Shown here one piece after another: positions 23,961 to 39,400 of a stretch of 64,000 nt of DNA (the first letter of the stretch is position 1; each line of letters opens with the position of its first letter). Below the pieces are notes generated by a model, which saw only the letters and a program-made list of their open reading frames with translations, had not been told where the DNA came from and did not search any database. This stretch comes from Temnothorax longispinosus (taxonomy: Eukaryota > Arthropoda > Insecta > Hymenoptera > Formicidae): positions 19,017,642 through 19,081,641 of the forward strand of contig NC_092362.1 of NCBI RefSeq assembly GCF_030848805.1. Reading direction: 5' to 3'. A program made the position numbers and the translations under genes.

Positions 23961-24360
23961 CTAATGATTCGGCCGGCGCATTTCCATGGCCGCGATGTCG
24001 TCCACGGAGATAAGCTTTTCTATGGGGATGCACGAGAGCTCACCGCCGACGCACGATTGCGGCTGTTGCCACCTGGCCTCCCTTTCCGCCTCCTTGGCCT
24101 TAAGCTCGGCCTCCCGTGCGCGGCGTTCCTTCAGCTTTAGCGAAAAGATCGCCACCGAGCGCGCCCGTTTCATTAGGCTTTGCTTCACGCGCGTCTTCTT
24201 CGCCTCCCGGTCCTCCTTCGACGGTTTCTCCTCCTCCTGACTCGAGATAGTTTTACTGGAGTCCGACAGCCCGCTCGAGTCCTTCTCTTTTTCGGCGGTA
24301 TGGGACTGCCGTTCGCGATGTTCGTGCGTTTCCCGTTGATGATGCTGCTGCTGTTGCTGC

Positions 24361-24413
<53 letters not shown>

Positions 24414-27400
24414 GTGGTATTGCTGCTTCTCCGTCTTCTCGCGCGCTTTTTCCTTTTCGGGCGAGAAGCGGAACTTCTGGTTCCTATGAGCCACCGCCCA
24501 CGGTGGTGCCGATCTTTAAGTAGGATACTAATATATTAGCATCGAAATATAAGGAACAAGAATGAGCTATTAAAAAAATTAATGTATGTAAAAAATATCT
24601 TCATATTAAGAACAAAGAAAATATTCAAGGTTTTTGATCAGATAAATGTGCAATCAGAGCGCATATTTTATCACAGAAAAACCGCGTATATCTTATTCCT
24701 TGTACCTGAGGAGATCGCTATCTGAGGAAGATGCGAGTTCTTTGGAGACGATGCAATCGGTTGACCTATGCAAAGTTAATTCCTCCTCCCGTCCGCTTAC
24801 CGCAGCGGCACCAGTAATTTCGGAGTCGCTCGATTTTCGTGCACCTGGCTCCAGACCTAATCGACGTACCCAATCGACGCCGCCGTGTGGTCCGATGGTC
24901 AAATGATGGCCAAACTGATCGTTGTTACCGGACGCTTCCGGTTCGTTGCTCATCAACCACTCCCTCGAGCGTCTTCCTATTGAGAAACTTCTCATCAACG
25001 CGAATATTTATCCGCTTGATGAGGTCTTCCGCGTGATCCTCGATTCAGAATTTTTGTGATAGATATTAACGTGTCATCTGCTTAGCGAGTTTCATATATT
25101 TTATCGTACACAACAGAATTCTCATCATGAGCATATAATGGTAAAATATTCCGTAATGATTAAAAATAAAAATTATATTAATTATTTTGATTAGCACACT
25201 TTTTACTTTACATTGTTATTTAACTATTTCTATTATTCAAAATTTTGTATTAGATGACATTTATTGTTTTTATGTTTTAAATATAAAAAAAAATAATTAA
25301 TAAGATAACTACGGTGGCAGAGCAACATGTTAATTACATTAAAATGATTTGAGCGTTACATAAACTTTTCTCATATAAAATCTTTCATGCGCGTTTGGAA
25401 AACCGAACCTCGTTCGCCTCCGGGTATAGAACATCTCGGCGTGTTACGAATGTCCCGGGTGACGTTGGAATTGCCCTCGGGTAGGAACGGGCTGGTCTCG
25501 CTGCTGCTTCCGCCGCTGGGGGTCCCGGCCATGGGTGGTGTTTCCGCGATCCTCGGCACCGACGCGGACGCGGCGCTCGGCGTTGTCGGCCCGCTTGGCG
25601 TATGGGCGGTGGAGGCCAGGGTCGGCGTGTCAGCACGGCTGGACATAGTCGGGTAGCCGGTGCGGTCGGAAAGCAAGTGCTGCTCTTCGCTCTCTCCGTC
25701 TGCTGGACTCACCACGAATCTCCCTGAGTTCGAGCGAAATTAATAGCAGGTAGGAGGAAAGGATGCAATGCGACAGGCAAAGCGATTAACACTTTCTTGC
25801 TGATAAGTGCGCGGAGATCATTGGCGAACTATCGCAGGATACTGGACAGGTAGTCAATGGCCACTGGATCGGGGAAGATGAAATTGGGATACGAAGATAT
25901 TTTAATTTTCTCGATGAAGTCGTATAAAATAGCTTCGATTAGTATGTTAGGTGATAGGCAGATAGTATACATTGAGTTGAGCATCACGTAAAGATGAATT
26001 ATGTACCTATCACTGTCGTTGGTTGTTGTTCTGGTGACGGAGTCGAGGATAGCCTTCGGACCGCCTCACGTCTTAAGAATTCCACTTTAGCCATCTCGGT
26101 GGCGACCCAATGAGGTATATCGGGAATCGCGCAAATAATCACAAATCGAATAGCGAACATTATGTGCTCCAGTGCCACGATTAGTAAAATCGTTTGCGTT
26201 GCTGACATCTCCGGAAACATTCGTTGTACCTGCCCGCTCAGTCCGATTAGGGCGCAGTTTACCAAAATAGCGACCAAGCCCATCGCCTCCATGGCGTTCT
26301 AGCAAAGTTGCAAAATTAAGCTTTGTATTGGTTGAACTATATTTTTAATCTACGCGCAATGTATTTTCCTAATTTAACTTCGCAGATGGATTTAGCACGC
26401 AAAAATAAAAGAAGGAATATATTCTATTTAACTTTGATTTTTCAAATTACAATTATTTCTCACTCAATATTTTACTTCTGTTGCGATAACTGCAATAACG
26501 ACTTTTTAATAGAGATTAATGATATTGTAAGAGTTTCTATTGGAACCTAAAGTGCTCATTTTGAGTACTCTCTGTAAAGAGAAGTAGATGAATAATTAAT
26601 ACAACATAAAAATAAATAATTAATTTATAAAATCAGATGTGATAAATATTTATTAAAATTTTTTTTAAATTATTTTGCTGGCTAAATTTATTCTGAAATT
26701 TACACTCGCGTACATTATGAGTTTTCGGAAATCGTTCTTCACTTACCTGCCATGTGCCGATATTCGAGACCCTACGCCCGAAAGGTCGTTGAAGTACGAA
26801 ACACAGTTTGAACGCGTCGCCGCGCAATTCGAGCAAATTCCCAAGTAAAGCGGCCATCGCAGCCAACGGAAATGCGGAAGAGAAAAGACAGACGTATCCC
26901 AGTTGCGATAACATTTCCAGATGCTCTGAAAACGCCCCGTCATACTGCAAATTAATAATTATTTATTAAGATTTCACACAAAACATCTTCGTGATTGTTG
27001 CAAAAATTTTGTTGCAAGAAGATTGTTGAAAGATTGTCTATATATTACAAAACTTACTTAAAGATATTCTTATTAAACTATATATAAATTTATATATACA
27101 TTTATATATTCTTATATATTACATTATATAAATTTATACATATATTTTTAGCACGTTTTTTACCCTGCTATAAATAGAAACGTAATTATTTTATTATCTG
27201 GTTTATACATATATAAAATGTATAAGTATAAAGACATTTTCTACATATTTATATATCTTTATAGCTATTAAATGCTTAAAAAAATCACAATTTGCTAATT
27301 CTATTGTATATATTTAACCCTTAAATGCCACACCTCTCAAGAATCTCGTAAATGACACATGGAGTCTAAAAGACCCCAGCATGAAAAATGTCTCCTTACT

Positions 27401-30400
27401 CATTGATTTTTTGATATTTAGTTATGAAAATTATTTTCAATGTTGTTCAAGGCTTAGAAAAGAGAATAAAATGCTTATATTGTTAAAATTTCAATTTCAA
27501 CATAGTATAACAAATTAAGTAAACTGAGTACTGCTAAGTGTACAACCGGGTAGGTCAATCACTCAACTATCATCAATGGGAGCATGCCGAGCATGAGCTC
27601 CATTTTTGGGGGGAACATTTGAAAATATATCATTGTAAAGGGTCTGGGGTCCGCTGGACCCCGGGTGGCATTTAAGGGTTAAATAATTATATGTAGAAGA
27701 ACTTTTAAACTAACCTGTCAATATTTGGCAATGAAATAAGTAATGCAAGTTTATTTAATATTATTAACTTAATAAAAATGTCTAACACGATGCTAATAAA
27801 GTGTATATATTCAGTGTTTATCTTTGAATAATTAAAACACTCAATAACTTATCTTGGTCGTGGATCCACGTGCATTTAAAGTAAATTAAATTTTGGCAAG
27901 ACGAAAATTGAAAACATGAGGGTGGGCTCTGCGTGATAAGCCGTGAGAACTTTGTTTATTACTTTCGGTCACTCTGCATAATTTGAAACTTACGTGATAT
28001 TGAAAAATATAGGCGGAAATATTCCGACATTTTATCTAAAGAGTTGGCTCTAAGAGTTACTTAGAGCTGAATAAACTTTTTTCTAACAAGCCAAAACAAC
28101 GTAAAATTTTTGGATTTTATATAAAATTATATAAAATTTAATATTTTGATCAAATGTATAACATTGCTATAACAATCAAATGCATTTTAAAAATAGTTTA
28201 ATTAGTAAAAATTATGCAGTTTGCATTTTTAAGAAAAATCGCAATTATTCATGACAGAAAGGATTGGTCTTTAATGATAGGATGAGTGTGTGATATTACC
28301 TTCCTGGTGGATACCTGTGCGTCGTCGGTGGAATGGGTGTGAAACGGGAAAAATCATTAAAATTCTGCAAAAAGAAACGACCAACAAACGCAACACGGCA
28401 TTGACATTACTATTAATAGTTCGGCTCAATTGTCATGCGATAGAATGCGCAGAGTGCAGTCTGAGCGGAAAGAAAGGGCGGAAAGATCATAGAGGCGAGA
28501 TAAATGGGTCGATCTATGATACGACGCGTTCGATTCACTCGCAGTCTCGTACGACACCCTCGAGACCTATTCAAGGAGAGAGACCTTGACAAGACAACTG
28601 AAGCACCCATCAAGCGTAATCTCGATAGAGAGACGCATCTCTATATAGTTTTCTTTATTTTTGTACACATTGCGTTTTCGATTGCGAGTGCTTCGAAAGT
28701 CGTGCGTATATGCGTGTGCGGCATAGTGCTCCCAGAAAAACGAAAGAGCTATTGGCTAAATCTAGACCAAACCTTGAACGTAACGTCACTAAGTAGAGAA
28801 TTAGTGGGATGCCCTACTCTGTAGAGGGAACTCTCCAGTTCTGCCTGGCTGACGTTCCGCGGTTGCTTCGATTTGCCGCTGTCAGGTCGTTCGTCCTTCT
28901 CCTCGTTGTCCTTACCGCCTTGTATCTCCTCGCCCTCCTGGCCGGGGGGTGGCCTCGCCTCGCTGGGACTCAGGGCCCCGAACAGCTCGAAGCTTAGCCG
29001 CGCCAGTCGTAGTTGTTCGACCAGATACGGCACCGCGGATTCCTTCAGATTTCCAATTACCTGGCGAGCTATGAGCAGAGCCGCCAATTGCTGAAACGGA
29101 AATTTATATTCTCATGTAATTGTAATACATCGCGGGGGAGATAGAGATTCTCACCTCCTTGAGTCTCTCTTGATCTTGAAGATAGAAGGCGATGTAAAAC
29201 AGCGATAGGAAGGAGTTAACAAACTGAAACTGAAATGTAGGATAGTCGTTGCAGATTATCTGAAGATCGCAGTGGCGTTAACACACATACACCATATGTA
29301 CAAAAGGTACACAAAAGCGCGGTTACGAAAGGCCTGTGATGTATAAGATTATTAAGCGTAAGCAAAAAAGTGTTCTTTTGCGAAAAGAATGTTCATGCAG
29401 CGACAGAGACAGCCAGAGCAGGCACATCTGCTTTAAAATAAAAAGCTTGAAGTCTATATTGTATTTTTCAAAATGTCCACCTCTAATATACAATTATTTT
29501 CTTTAAACATTGCCGTTAGTTTTCAATTAATTTATGGTAATTGTGTAAGCTCATTTGTGTGAATCGCAGATTAATGTGATTGAATAAAATTAACCGAATT
29601 AAAGAAATTACTTTTATTTTTAATTATAGAGAATTTTATAATAAGTGAACAAGTAGTTTAGAAATCTAATGTTTATTTTATTTTAAGTATTGTATATTTT
29701 ATTTATATTTTACATAGAATTTATTATGTTTATTCAAAATTCAAATATATTGTGTAAAAATAATTATGACAGAATAACTTGAGATTAAAAATTATATTTC
29801 TACAAGATTTTTTTTTAGAAGAAAACTTCTCTATTTATACAATGACATTGTACAGTACATCCAATGAATTTTTGTGAATAAAGAAGTGAGTATAGTTTAG
29901 TAATTATACCACAGCACGCAGAATACTATAAAGCTGCTAAACTTCTTTGAATATAATGTTACATTTTATTTCGAGGATCAATGCAGAATTAATTCTTGAT
30001 TGAAAAATAAATTGCACAAAACGATTAATAATAATAGTTGTGAAGTTAAGCGATTCAAGCAAATTAAAATTACGTCATTTCGTATATTATAAATAGCTAT
30101 TGACAAAGTTTTTTTAATTCGATTCATGGCATACCGTCAAAATATTGTATGTGATAACATAAGTCAAAAATGATGAATACTATTTATTGCGTTTAATTAG
30201 AGGAGGACATGTGTACAACGTTTAGCACAACATTTATATTCTATTCGTTGAAAATGGAGAGTTCTTCTTATTACCAGTGCCACTTTGTAGATCAGATGAT
30301 TCTCGTACTCGGTGTCTAGTCGATAGTTTTCTGCGTCCAACACACAAAAATCACAAATACTATCTACCGCACCATGAACGCTCTCCAAAACTTAAATGAT

Positions 30401-33400
30401 AACGAAACTGTATCTATATATAGTATGTCACGGGTTTAACCACATAAAAAAAAACAGAGCAACAATAATCTCTCATGTAAATGTATGATGTTCTTGTTAC
30501 ATAATCTTTCAATTATTCTCTAGAAGAAGCTAAGCCGTGGAAAAATTATTGAAAGTATATGCTATGCTTTTGAACTAGACGTGCACAGTGTACCGTAGAA
30601 TACACATATCGATGCGAAAAAGTCGGCAAATGGCAATTGTTCGTATTTTGAGTCGCACGGAGATACGATTATGTCGAAAGAAAGAGAGGAAGAGAGATAG
30701 AAAGAGAGAGAGAGAGAGAGAGAGAGAAAGTGTGTGTGAAAAAGAGAGAGTAAGAGAGAGAGAGAGAGAGAGAGTGAGAGAGGGGGAAGGAAAGAAAAGA
30801 AAGAGAAAGTGTAAAATACAGGGACTCGATTATCATTGGGATACATACCCAAATCATTTAACCACACCGCGACTTTGAAGTACGCTTCGTCCATTAATGC
30901 AATCACCACCGCAAGTAACACCTTTGGCACGTAACTAAGCCAGAATCCATAGCCTCCAGATTCAAGATGCGCGTCCCACCAATCCTGTAATTTTGCGAAG
31001 TCAAACAAGTCGAAGAGTTATAGTAATATATTTATAGTAATATAAATTTCACAATTTTTTCAACTTTCTTCTTTGAAAAATGAGTGCAAATGAATTGTAC
31101 ATTTATTTATTCTAAACATATATTCAGCATAAATAAGTCAGTGACAAAAAATAAATATTTTTTGCCATTTGTACTTAGTAAGTTTCTGATTTAGATAATT
31201 ATTATATTAACGTCGTTTTTCTGTTTCTACATAATCAAAATCTTTATCTTATATATGAGAAAATAAGTCTTTAAACGATCTTAATATAATAATTTCCCTA
31301 TAATCAATTTAAACTTTTTTACGATTAAAAACTGTGCAATACACTTATACGTGCCTGTATCTGAAAACTCAGAATCATAACGATGAAGACGAAGAGTAAA
31401 CAGATTGCGATAATAGGAACGCTCACTAAGTACCGAAACATGTTTCTTCGCCACCTGGGATACGTCGGTTCCAGCCTACCCGTCACTGGTGAGACTTCCA
31501 AAGTTCCCTGAACACAGTTAGGATTGAATTGATTAAATTGATCAAACCTCTCGAACGGGCTTTACAAGTGGACTTTTGTCAAAAATCCGTCGCGTATATC
31601 CTCTATATTTTCACTTGTACGGCGTATATAACAAAAAAGCATATTCTGTTCGCTGTGCAGCTTTAGACGCTGGAGTAGCACACTACGGCGTTACCATATG
31701 CCGACATCGGCGTGCTAAGGCTTAAAAATGTTGGAAAAGTTCTTACTGTAAACAGAGGTCTAGGCTCGACCAATAAATCGTCCCTCTGATCCAAAGTGCC
31801 CCACCTGTACGCCAATTCCGCGCCCCTCCTTTTCCACGTCTCCAGGTATACGGTAGCCCATATCACGTTGAACACCGAAAACAGAACGTACGCCACGTCC
31901 TCCACCGCTTGGTTCCTACCGATGATGCCGACCTAAACAGTCGGGATTCGATTGTTACTTATTTTTGCTTACCTTTGAATCCCAGAGCATTCCGTTGTCT
32001 GAGAATCCGGTTTATTTTACATTCAAATTTGCCATTAGTTTCGTTTTATTCAGTTTATTAAATAAACAAGATATATTATACACACTTGCTCTATACTCGT
32101 TGCTTGACTAGCGATACGTGAGACTTGTACGTACCCAGTATATGACACCCACTGCAGCTGGAACGATCAAAGCGGTGGTGTAGTGGCCGAGCCAGGCAAA
32201 GTACATGGTGATTTTCACCCCGAAGTATTTACAAATATCATCCAACGGTTGAGGGCTGAGGAACGCGCGGACCCAACTCCGTTGCAGTTTCTCTAACGCG
32301 GGTAATTCGTGAAGAGGGAAGACCTGACGAAAGCAGAGTCGCGTCACGGATCTCCCCTTCGACGAGATGAGATTCCTTGAATCTCGTCTCGTCAAAGGAG
32401 GTGCGAACGGGGCACGGTCAAATCAACATACGCATATATCGCACCTGAGAAATAATACCGGATGAAATGCACTTTGGGATAATCGCTTGACCCTCCACCA
32501 TCTTAAGACCGGGTAAACTGTGGAGATCCTGAGGGCCGGCCCTCAGGGTGTGAAGTAGGTGCAGAACAAGGGACTGCCTTTCCTGCGTAGTGAAGAATCG
32601 GATCTCGTCGTCGCTACCTTCGAAGCAGTTAGCCTCGGAGCCGACGAACTCCTTAAATCCACCGCCAAATTCCTGTCTCAGGGATTTTGGAAGATGCACC
32701 TCCTCGGCTGCCTTGAGCAGACTGCGTGCCGATCGAGTTACACGTATGCGACTGATCCTTACACGCGCGCGATTTTCGTTAAAGCGTACCTTATATTCTG
32801 TCGAGAAACGGATACTTACACGCTGAACGGTGCCGTAATGTAAAACCCGTAACTGTCCGACGAGGCGTGATGTCGCACGTGAACTATTAGCCCCGGGGTT
32901 CCAGCCCGGAGCCGACCTAGGAGCCACATCAAGGTCTCGTCGTTCGCCCCGCTGGGGAACATCATGACTACATCGCATTCCTAAAAGAAGTCAAATTATT
33001 GAGTTTTTTGCGCATGATTTACGTGACAGAAAGTGATTGAATTTTGCAACATCCATCTCTCTAAATATATAATCTCTATATCTATATAGATAGATTTATT
33101 ATATACATCTAACGTGAATATAATAAATAAAAAATAAGTACATTTTATAAAAAGAATTTTTATAAATTTAAAAAGTTTTTATTCTGCATCTATATCGCAC
33201 GCGGTAATAATTTGTAAGGATCGAAAGAAAAAATTGTGGAACAGCATATTAAGTTTATTGGACGACCACATAAATCCATTAGGTACGGCTTTCCGAAGAA
33301 TAGTTCAACGGTCTTACACGTTTCGTTTCGTGAAGTATTAATGGTCTCCAACGCGACTGAAAAAAAACCACTCGAGGGTCTAGTGGTGTGGCCAAATAAG

Positions 33401-36400
33401 TTACGTGCATTACTAGGTCAGCCGTGTTATCGGGATATCGTTGTATGCGAATTGGCAATATCAAGCGCTATACTAGTTGGATTTCAGCCAGCTTATTCTG
33501 ATTCTCGAGCGTTAAGATTAGGCGTGGAAACTACTGCGAGTCGAAAAAAGTAGACATTATATTTAGGAAAGGAAAATAGTTATACATATACGCGATGAAT
33601 TAATTCCTTTTGGACAAGAAATTGCTTACCATCCTGACTTAATTATCCACTTTAATAGTATGGTGCCAGCAATAATTCTCTTTCTCTTTTTCTCTTCCTT
33701 TCTTTATATAATTTATATAAGATAAATTAATACTGCATAACGATAATAACTCTTCTCATCTTATTTGATCGAAAAAATTCGAGATATGTAATATTATTTA
33801 CTGCAAAAAAATACTGCGTCGCAGCAAAAATATTCTTTAAATATATACATGCTATAATTTCCAATTGTACTCCAAAATGTATGTTATTTCAAATAATGGA
33901 AACGAGTATCGTTATGAAAACAATTAGTTTGCAAATCACGTGCAAATATGCAGATTCTGTAGATGATATTGCATATTACGATACCTATTGCATTTACATA
34001 AGTTGAACAGATGACTCTAAATGACATTTTTAAGAGAGAGAAAGAGAAAGAGAGAAGTGGAAAATTTTGAAACTTTTATTGAAAATAATATATTGTAAAA
34101 ATTATTGTAAATGTCTTATATTTCATAAAATAATATGCTCAAGATAAATTCATTTTCCATCGAGCTAACACGACGAAAATCGAATTCGCAATTCAAGACG
34201 GAGATAGTAGGACAAACCAAATAGTATAGAATCAACAATGTAGCTTGAAAGGGTAAACATCGCGAAGTTCTTCGGTACCCACTAATAGCTTGACGATCGA
34301 TATTATCACTTTCGTAGAAACAGAACTACATACCATAATCTTTAACGAGTGTTGTTCACAGAATGTTCAATTCGATGATCCAATTTACAGAAGAGACTTT
34401 TTTGTTTGTGTTTTTAAGAATAAAATTTAGAATTAGTATTCTTGTTAATAGATATATGTGCCAACGTGTTTCTTTTATCAGATTAGATTTTCGCGGTGAT
34501 ATCATTGAACGACCCTGCATACCATGATTGATGAAGATAGTCACGTACACGAGGAAGAAATAGAGATACTTGAGTACCTGTCGCTAATGGCGACACACAG
34601 ACGCTACCGTTATCGCTGTGACCACAGCAATCGAGTGTTAAAAGGATATTATATAAACGATATTACATTACCAGTCGAGAAAACTAGCATTGCCTTTTAT
34701 CATAAAAGAGCATTCGCGCATTAAACTCGTACAAAATGACCGGAGTGAAACGTGACGCGTACCTCACTTCTTTAATAACGTTTGGAATCGATAATTTACC
34801 TGTAAATAACGTTGTGTTGCATTACGTAAAATTATTCCGTGACATTGACACATAAAATTTATAATTAAATTTATTTCGAGTATAATTGTAATTGGACAAA
34901 ACTCGCCAATTTCTCCACTTTATGAAATAATATCGAAATTGAAGTATTGTCTGTGCAGCAAAACGTTTGCCAAATAATATCTCGCCAAATTTGATATCGA
35001 ATAATATTTCGCGAAGTTTGACGTTGAATATTATTTAATATTCAAAAACATCTTTATTAATAACTTATTTAATCTAGTTATTACATTCCAACGACAGTCA
35101 TAACATTTTACATCCGCTGCTGTGATGTCGACTAAAAGATACGAATTTCCGACGAGACTTCCTTTCACGGAATTATGATGTTATCTATACGATGTCGAAT
35201 GAATACTTAATAGTTTTTACTCTTGCCTATCATGAAAATTACTTTCGATCCATTTAACTGTGTGTTTAATAATACTTAAAATACATACCTGAGTAGGAAC
35301 CTTTTGTATCCATAGGCGGCGGGGGGTCATTAAATGGCCTGTACATGGTATTTTCCGTCTCAAAAGACGGGACGCTGCAAACAGAAACATGTAACCGTTG
35401 AGATTATATTAAATTTAAGTTTTAGGCATGACATCGTCGATTCATATTATTGATTGCACGAAGAATTATAACTTAGAGATGAATGAAAATTTCAAGTCTT
35501 AGTACGCGCGTGGCTTCTGCAAAATTTAATATTCCCAATTTTATTTATTGACATGGCACGGGTGTGTAATTCCTTTTATTTTTAACTGACATGAGTCGCC
35601 TTAGCTTCGTGTGGGCGTATACCCTTTTTAAAAATTATTCTTCGAATTATTCAGGTTGTATCTCGACCATGTTATCGAGAAAATAAATTTATGCACACTG
35701 CAACATTGAACGGCGATTCCTTAAATAGATTAGCTATACGTTTTTGTATTGAAAATATTACAAATCGTTACAATAAAAAGCGACCGCGTATCGTATATTT
35801 CTAATGAAAAAGAGCGCGCCAATTTCTTTTTCTCGTGCGAATTTTCTCAAGTATTATAAATATATGTTTAAACTTTCATTATTAGAGCATTTCTTTTTTT
35901 ACATTTTTTACAAACTATATGTTGCTATAAAATCATTATAAATATATGTTTAAACTTTCATTATTAGCATTTCTTTTTTTACATTTTTTACAAACTATAT
36001 GTTGCTATAAAAAAATAAAAAGATAGCGGCTATTTTTGCATGGAACAGATAAGCCTTGTATAAAAGAAAGAAAAAAATGTATTTTTAAATATTCGGTGCA
36101 TTATTTGGATAATCTAATAAGATAATGATTATAAAAGAAATGATTATATTTGTTATGACGTATATATTTCGGTTTTGTACACTTTGGGTGCGTTTCGTTT
36201 CACGCATGATGCGCATAATGCATCACTTATCCTTGTTTAACATACGGTGAACAACAAGGATAAATGATGCATTATGCACACATCATGCGTAAAACGGAAC
36301 GCACCCTTTGTTTGTGAAAAAAATGTACAAAAATAATTGCCGAGGAATAACGTTTCGCCGTTAGGGTTGATTCCTCTGACGTCAGTTAACTTCAGTCGTA

Positions 36401-39400
36401 GTTTGATTGTCTCTCTTGTTTGCCAAAAGGGATGGAGAAACAATTAAACTACGGTTAAAGTCAATTGATGTGGTAAGAATCGGTTTCTCTCGACACGTGT
36501 AACGAAAACCAAACGGTAAATTATACCGCTGCGCAAGGGATGCGACCATTAATCTCGTATACCTACAAACGTGTAATGACAAAAAATCCGTCGACAAGAT
36601 AAAGTATGTGCGATTACTTTGAGCGAACTCGAAGGTATCTAGCGTAGGCGTGAAGATGGGCATCCATCTATGTCGACCACAAAACTTTAAAGCTCTCATC
36701 GGTATACACTGTCGTTAAAAGCTTAAATTTCGAGTTTACAAGAAACAGGTTTTTACTAGAGAAAGATGAAATATTTGTTACCTCTTTTGCTTTACATAAA
36801 ATTAGACATTAATGCTCACACAGTTTGCACTTTTTATTTCTCATTTAAATAATTAACAGAAATTTTAATTATTACCTAATTAAGACCATGTACCATACAA
36901 AACACACAGTAATATTTTATTTTTAAATTATATTTATTAAATTTTTTTAGGTACATATAAAGATTTTGTTAAATTGCGACTTTAAGGAGGATAGCACTAT
37001 ATGATATAGACTCTAAATCGTTGTTTCTACTAAATTATTATTTTTGAAGCTTTTCGTAAAATATATAGAGACATTATAGCGTAAATGATGGCAGAGAGTT
37101 CCAACACAGTAGTTGGAGATTGCTAATGCAAGCGTACCTGAATTATTCCGTATTTTGTACCCTGTTATCTCTCATTGTCAGTGCAGGAATATAATTTGAT
37201 TTATGATTTTCACCAACACTATCCACGGTTTCCATGTGCGATAATATCAGAGCAATCAAGTTATGATTATACAAGAGATCTCTTCTTATAGTATCTTTTT
37301 TATTTCTTTTGCATTTTTATATTCTTTATGCAATTAAAAGAAAAACAATGTATTAAATAGATAAATGTTCTGAAAAGGAAAAATACACTTCCAATTTACC
37401 ACGTGACATGGTGTGAAGGCATAAATATTAGTTCTTCTAAGCCTCGTGACATGATAATTTATGTGCAAATATTGGTTCCTCTAGTCCCGTTGTAGACCTC
37501 AAAACTAGTCTTCAGAAAGATCTTGAGAGATTCTCGAAATACGAGAATACTAAGAAATTTCTTCTACTATATTACATAATACACGTATTTCGAGAATCTC
37601 TCAAGATGTTTCTGAATAGACTAGTTTTGAGGTCTACAATGGGACTAGAAAAACCAATATTTGCATGAATTATCATGTCACGAGGCTTAGAAGAATTGTT
37701 TACAAAATAAATTTTTTTATAAACAAATTATACGTATATATATTATATATATATATAATTAATTAGTAGGATGTTTGGTACTAGAAATAAATTAATAGGT
37801 TCTGTTAGTTTTATTGCTCTTTTGATTATTAATGCTCTGGTACGCACGGGCTCGCGCGAAACTATTTGAATAATTAATAACTCGCGAGCCATCAGGTCGG
37901 AAATTCGCACCTCTGAGATCTAGAGTATACGCCGTGGTTAAGCTGCCTCGGAAGGTCCCCATTCCGATTCCCTTTGGATGAATCGTCGCTGAAATGCTAC
38001 CACCGCATCTCATTTCGGTGGGGGGATGGGAACGGAGTGAGAATCCCTCTTACGTCACAGCCGCGCATATATACAGATATATATGTATATATATCTATAC
38101 TTTCGCGGAGAGTGCACGCTGCACGCTATCTACATCTCGTCTGCGGACGGTGCTGCACAAAACGCGGAAATTATGGACACGATCGTCTCGAACGAGAAAT
38201 CGCGCGTTTCCGTTAAGGACGTCATTTAACACCGTTGATGCGCGCATCATGGATGCACTCGGGCAAAATATTATCTTACGCGGCAATTATGCGAAACATG
38301 TGTGTTTTAAAATCGCTTTATTAATTAATACGCATACAACATATTATATAGATTCTTTCCATATCGATTTCTTGATTAGAATACACATCTTTTCTTGATA
38401 ACAATTTTCTGATTTTGACTTTATTTTTTTTAAGCTAATGAAAATTTAGATATTTCCATAAAATAAGGATGCAAATGCGATAATGTATTTCGAGGGATTA
38501 ATATAATTTAAAGTTTAGTTGGAAAAATACAAAATAACTCAGAGTTACCGCATCTTATTATCTACAGATTCTTGCAGGATCGCATTATAGATATCGCAAT
38601 TCTGTTTATAAAACAAAACAATAATTAGATTGTCTCATCGCGATATCTAGCAACATGTCTCGCATATCTCCGCAACATGTGTCATCATATGTCTGATGTA
38701 GCTATACGAAATCGTCGGGAGATCTTTTCTGCCTTCTGTTTTTGTGTTGTATATTTTTACTTCGTATACAATCTCTCCAAGAAAAATGTTAACAGGAAAC
38801 TATCGCGATGACAGATTGAGAAGCTTTATTTACGTCTTTTGGTCCAAATAATTTTTTATCCAAATATTAATCTGTTATTATCTCTTCACCTACTTAAATC
38901 TTTAATAAATTTCATATATTTTGCAAGCTGCTACAGGCAAGTTATTCTCATGAAGCACGCCTACAAACAACTATTTGTGCGCCAAGAACTTTTTTTACTG
39001 AATAGTCATGCTTCATCGACTTGGTATACTCGGAATGAGGTCAATGCACCTTGTTTACACTTGCAGTCCGACGACATCGGGTAGCGAACGACTTGAAGGT
39101 GCCAGCGCATCCATAAAACTATAAAAGCTTTTCCATGTGACGCTTTCTCGAGGAAAAAGCTTTGCAAATATAGTTTGGAATAAAATAGCTTTGTAATAAA
39201 ATTACGTATGAACGGAGTAAGATTATCTTCAGATATCCTTCTCTTATTTTCACTCTGTCATATTAGATAGTTAACCTAGTTATCGTTCTTGTATTATAGC
39301 GTCACCTTGAATAACCATAAATTTTCATATTAAAGATTGTACCATTAATCTTTATATTTCAAATTTTATAATCTTTTAAAATCTTTTTCAGAGATTGGAA

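Noticed and set aside
24180..24539. Plus-strand frame with a long leucine run
   Set aside because: It is the antisense reading of the ANO8 polyglutamine tract, whose minus-strand exon has matching splice phases.
30562..30878. Repetitive Ser-Leu and Arg-Glu frames
   Set aside because: They read through a GA microsatellite in an ANO8 intron. Only 30849-30984 is exon.
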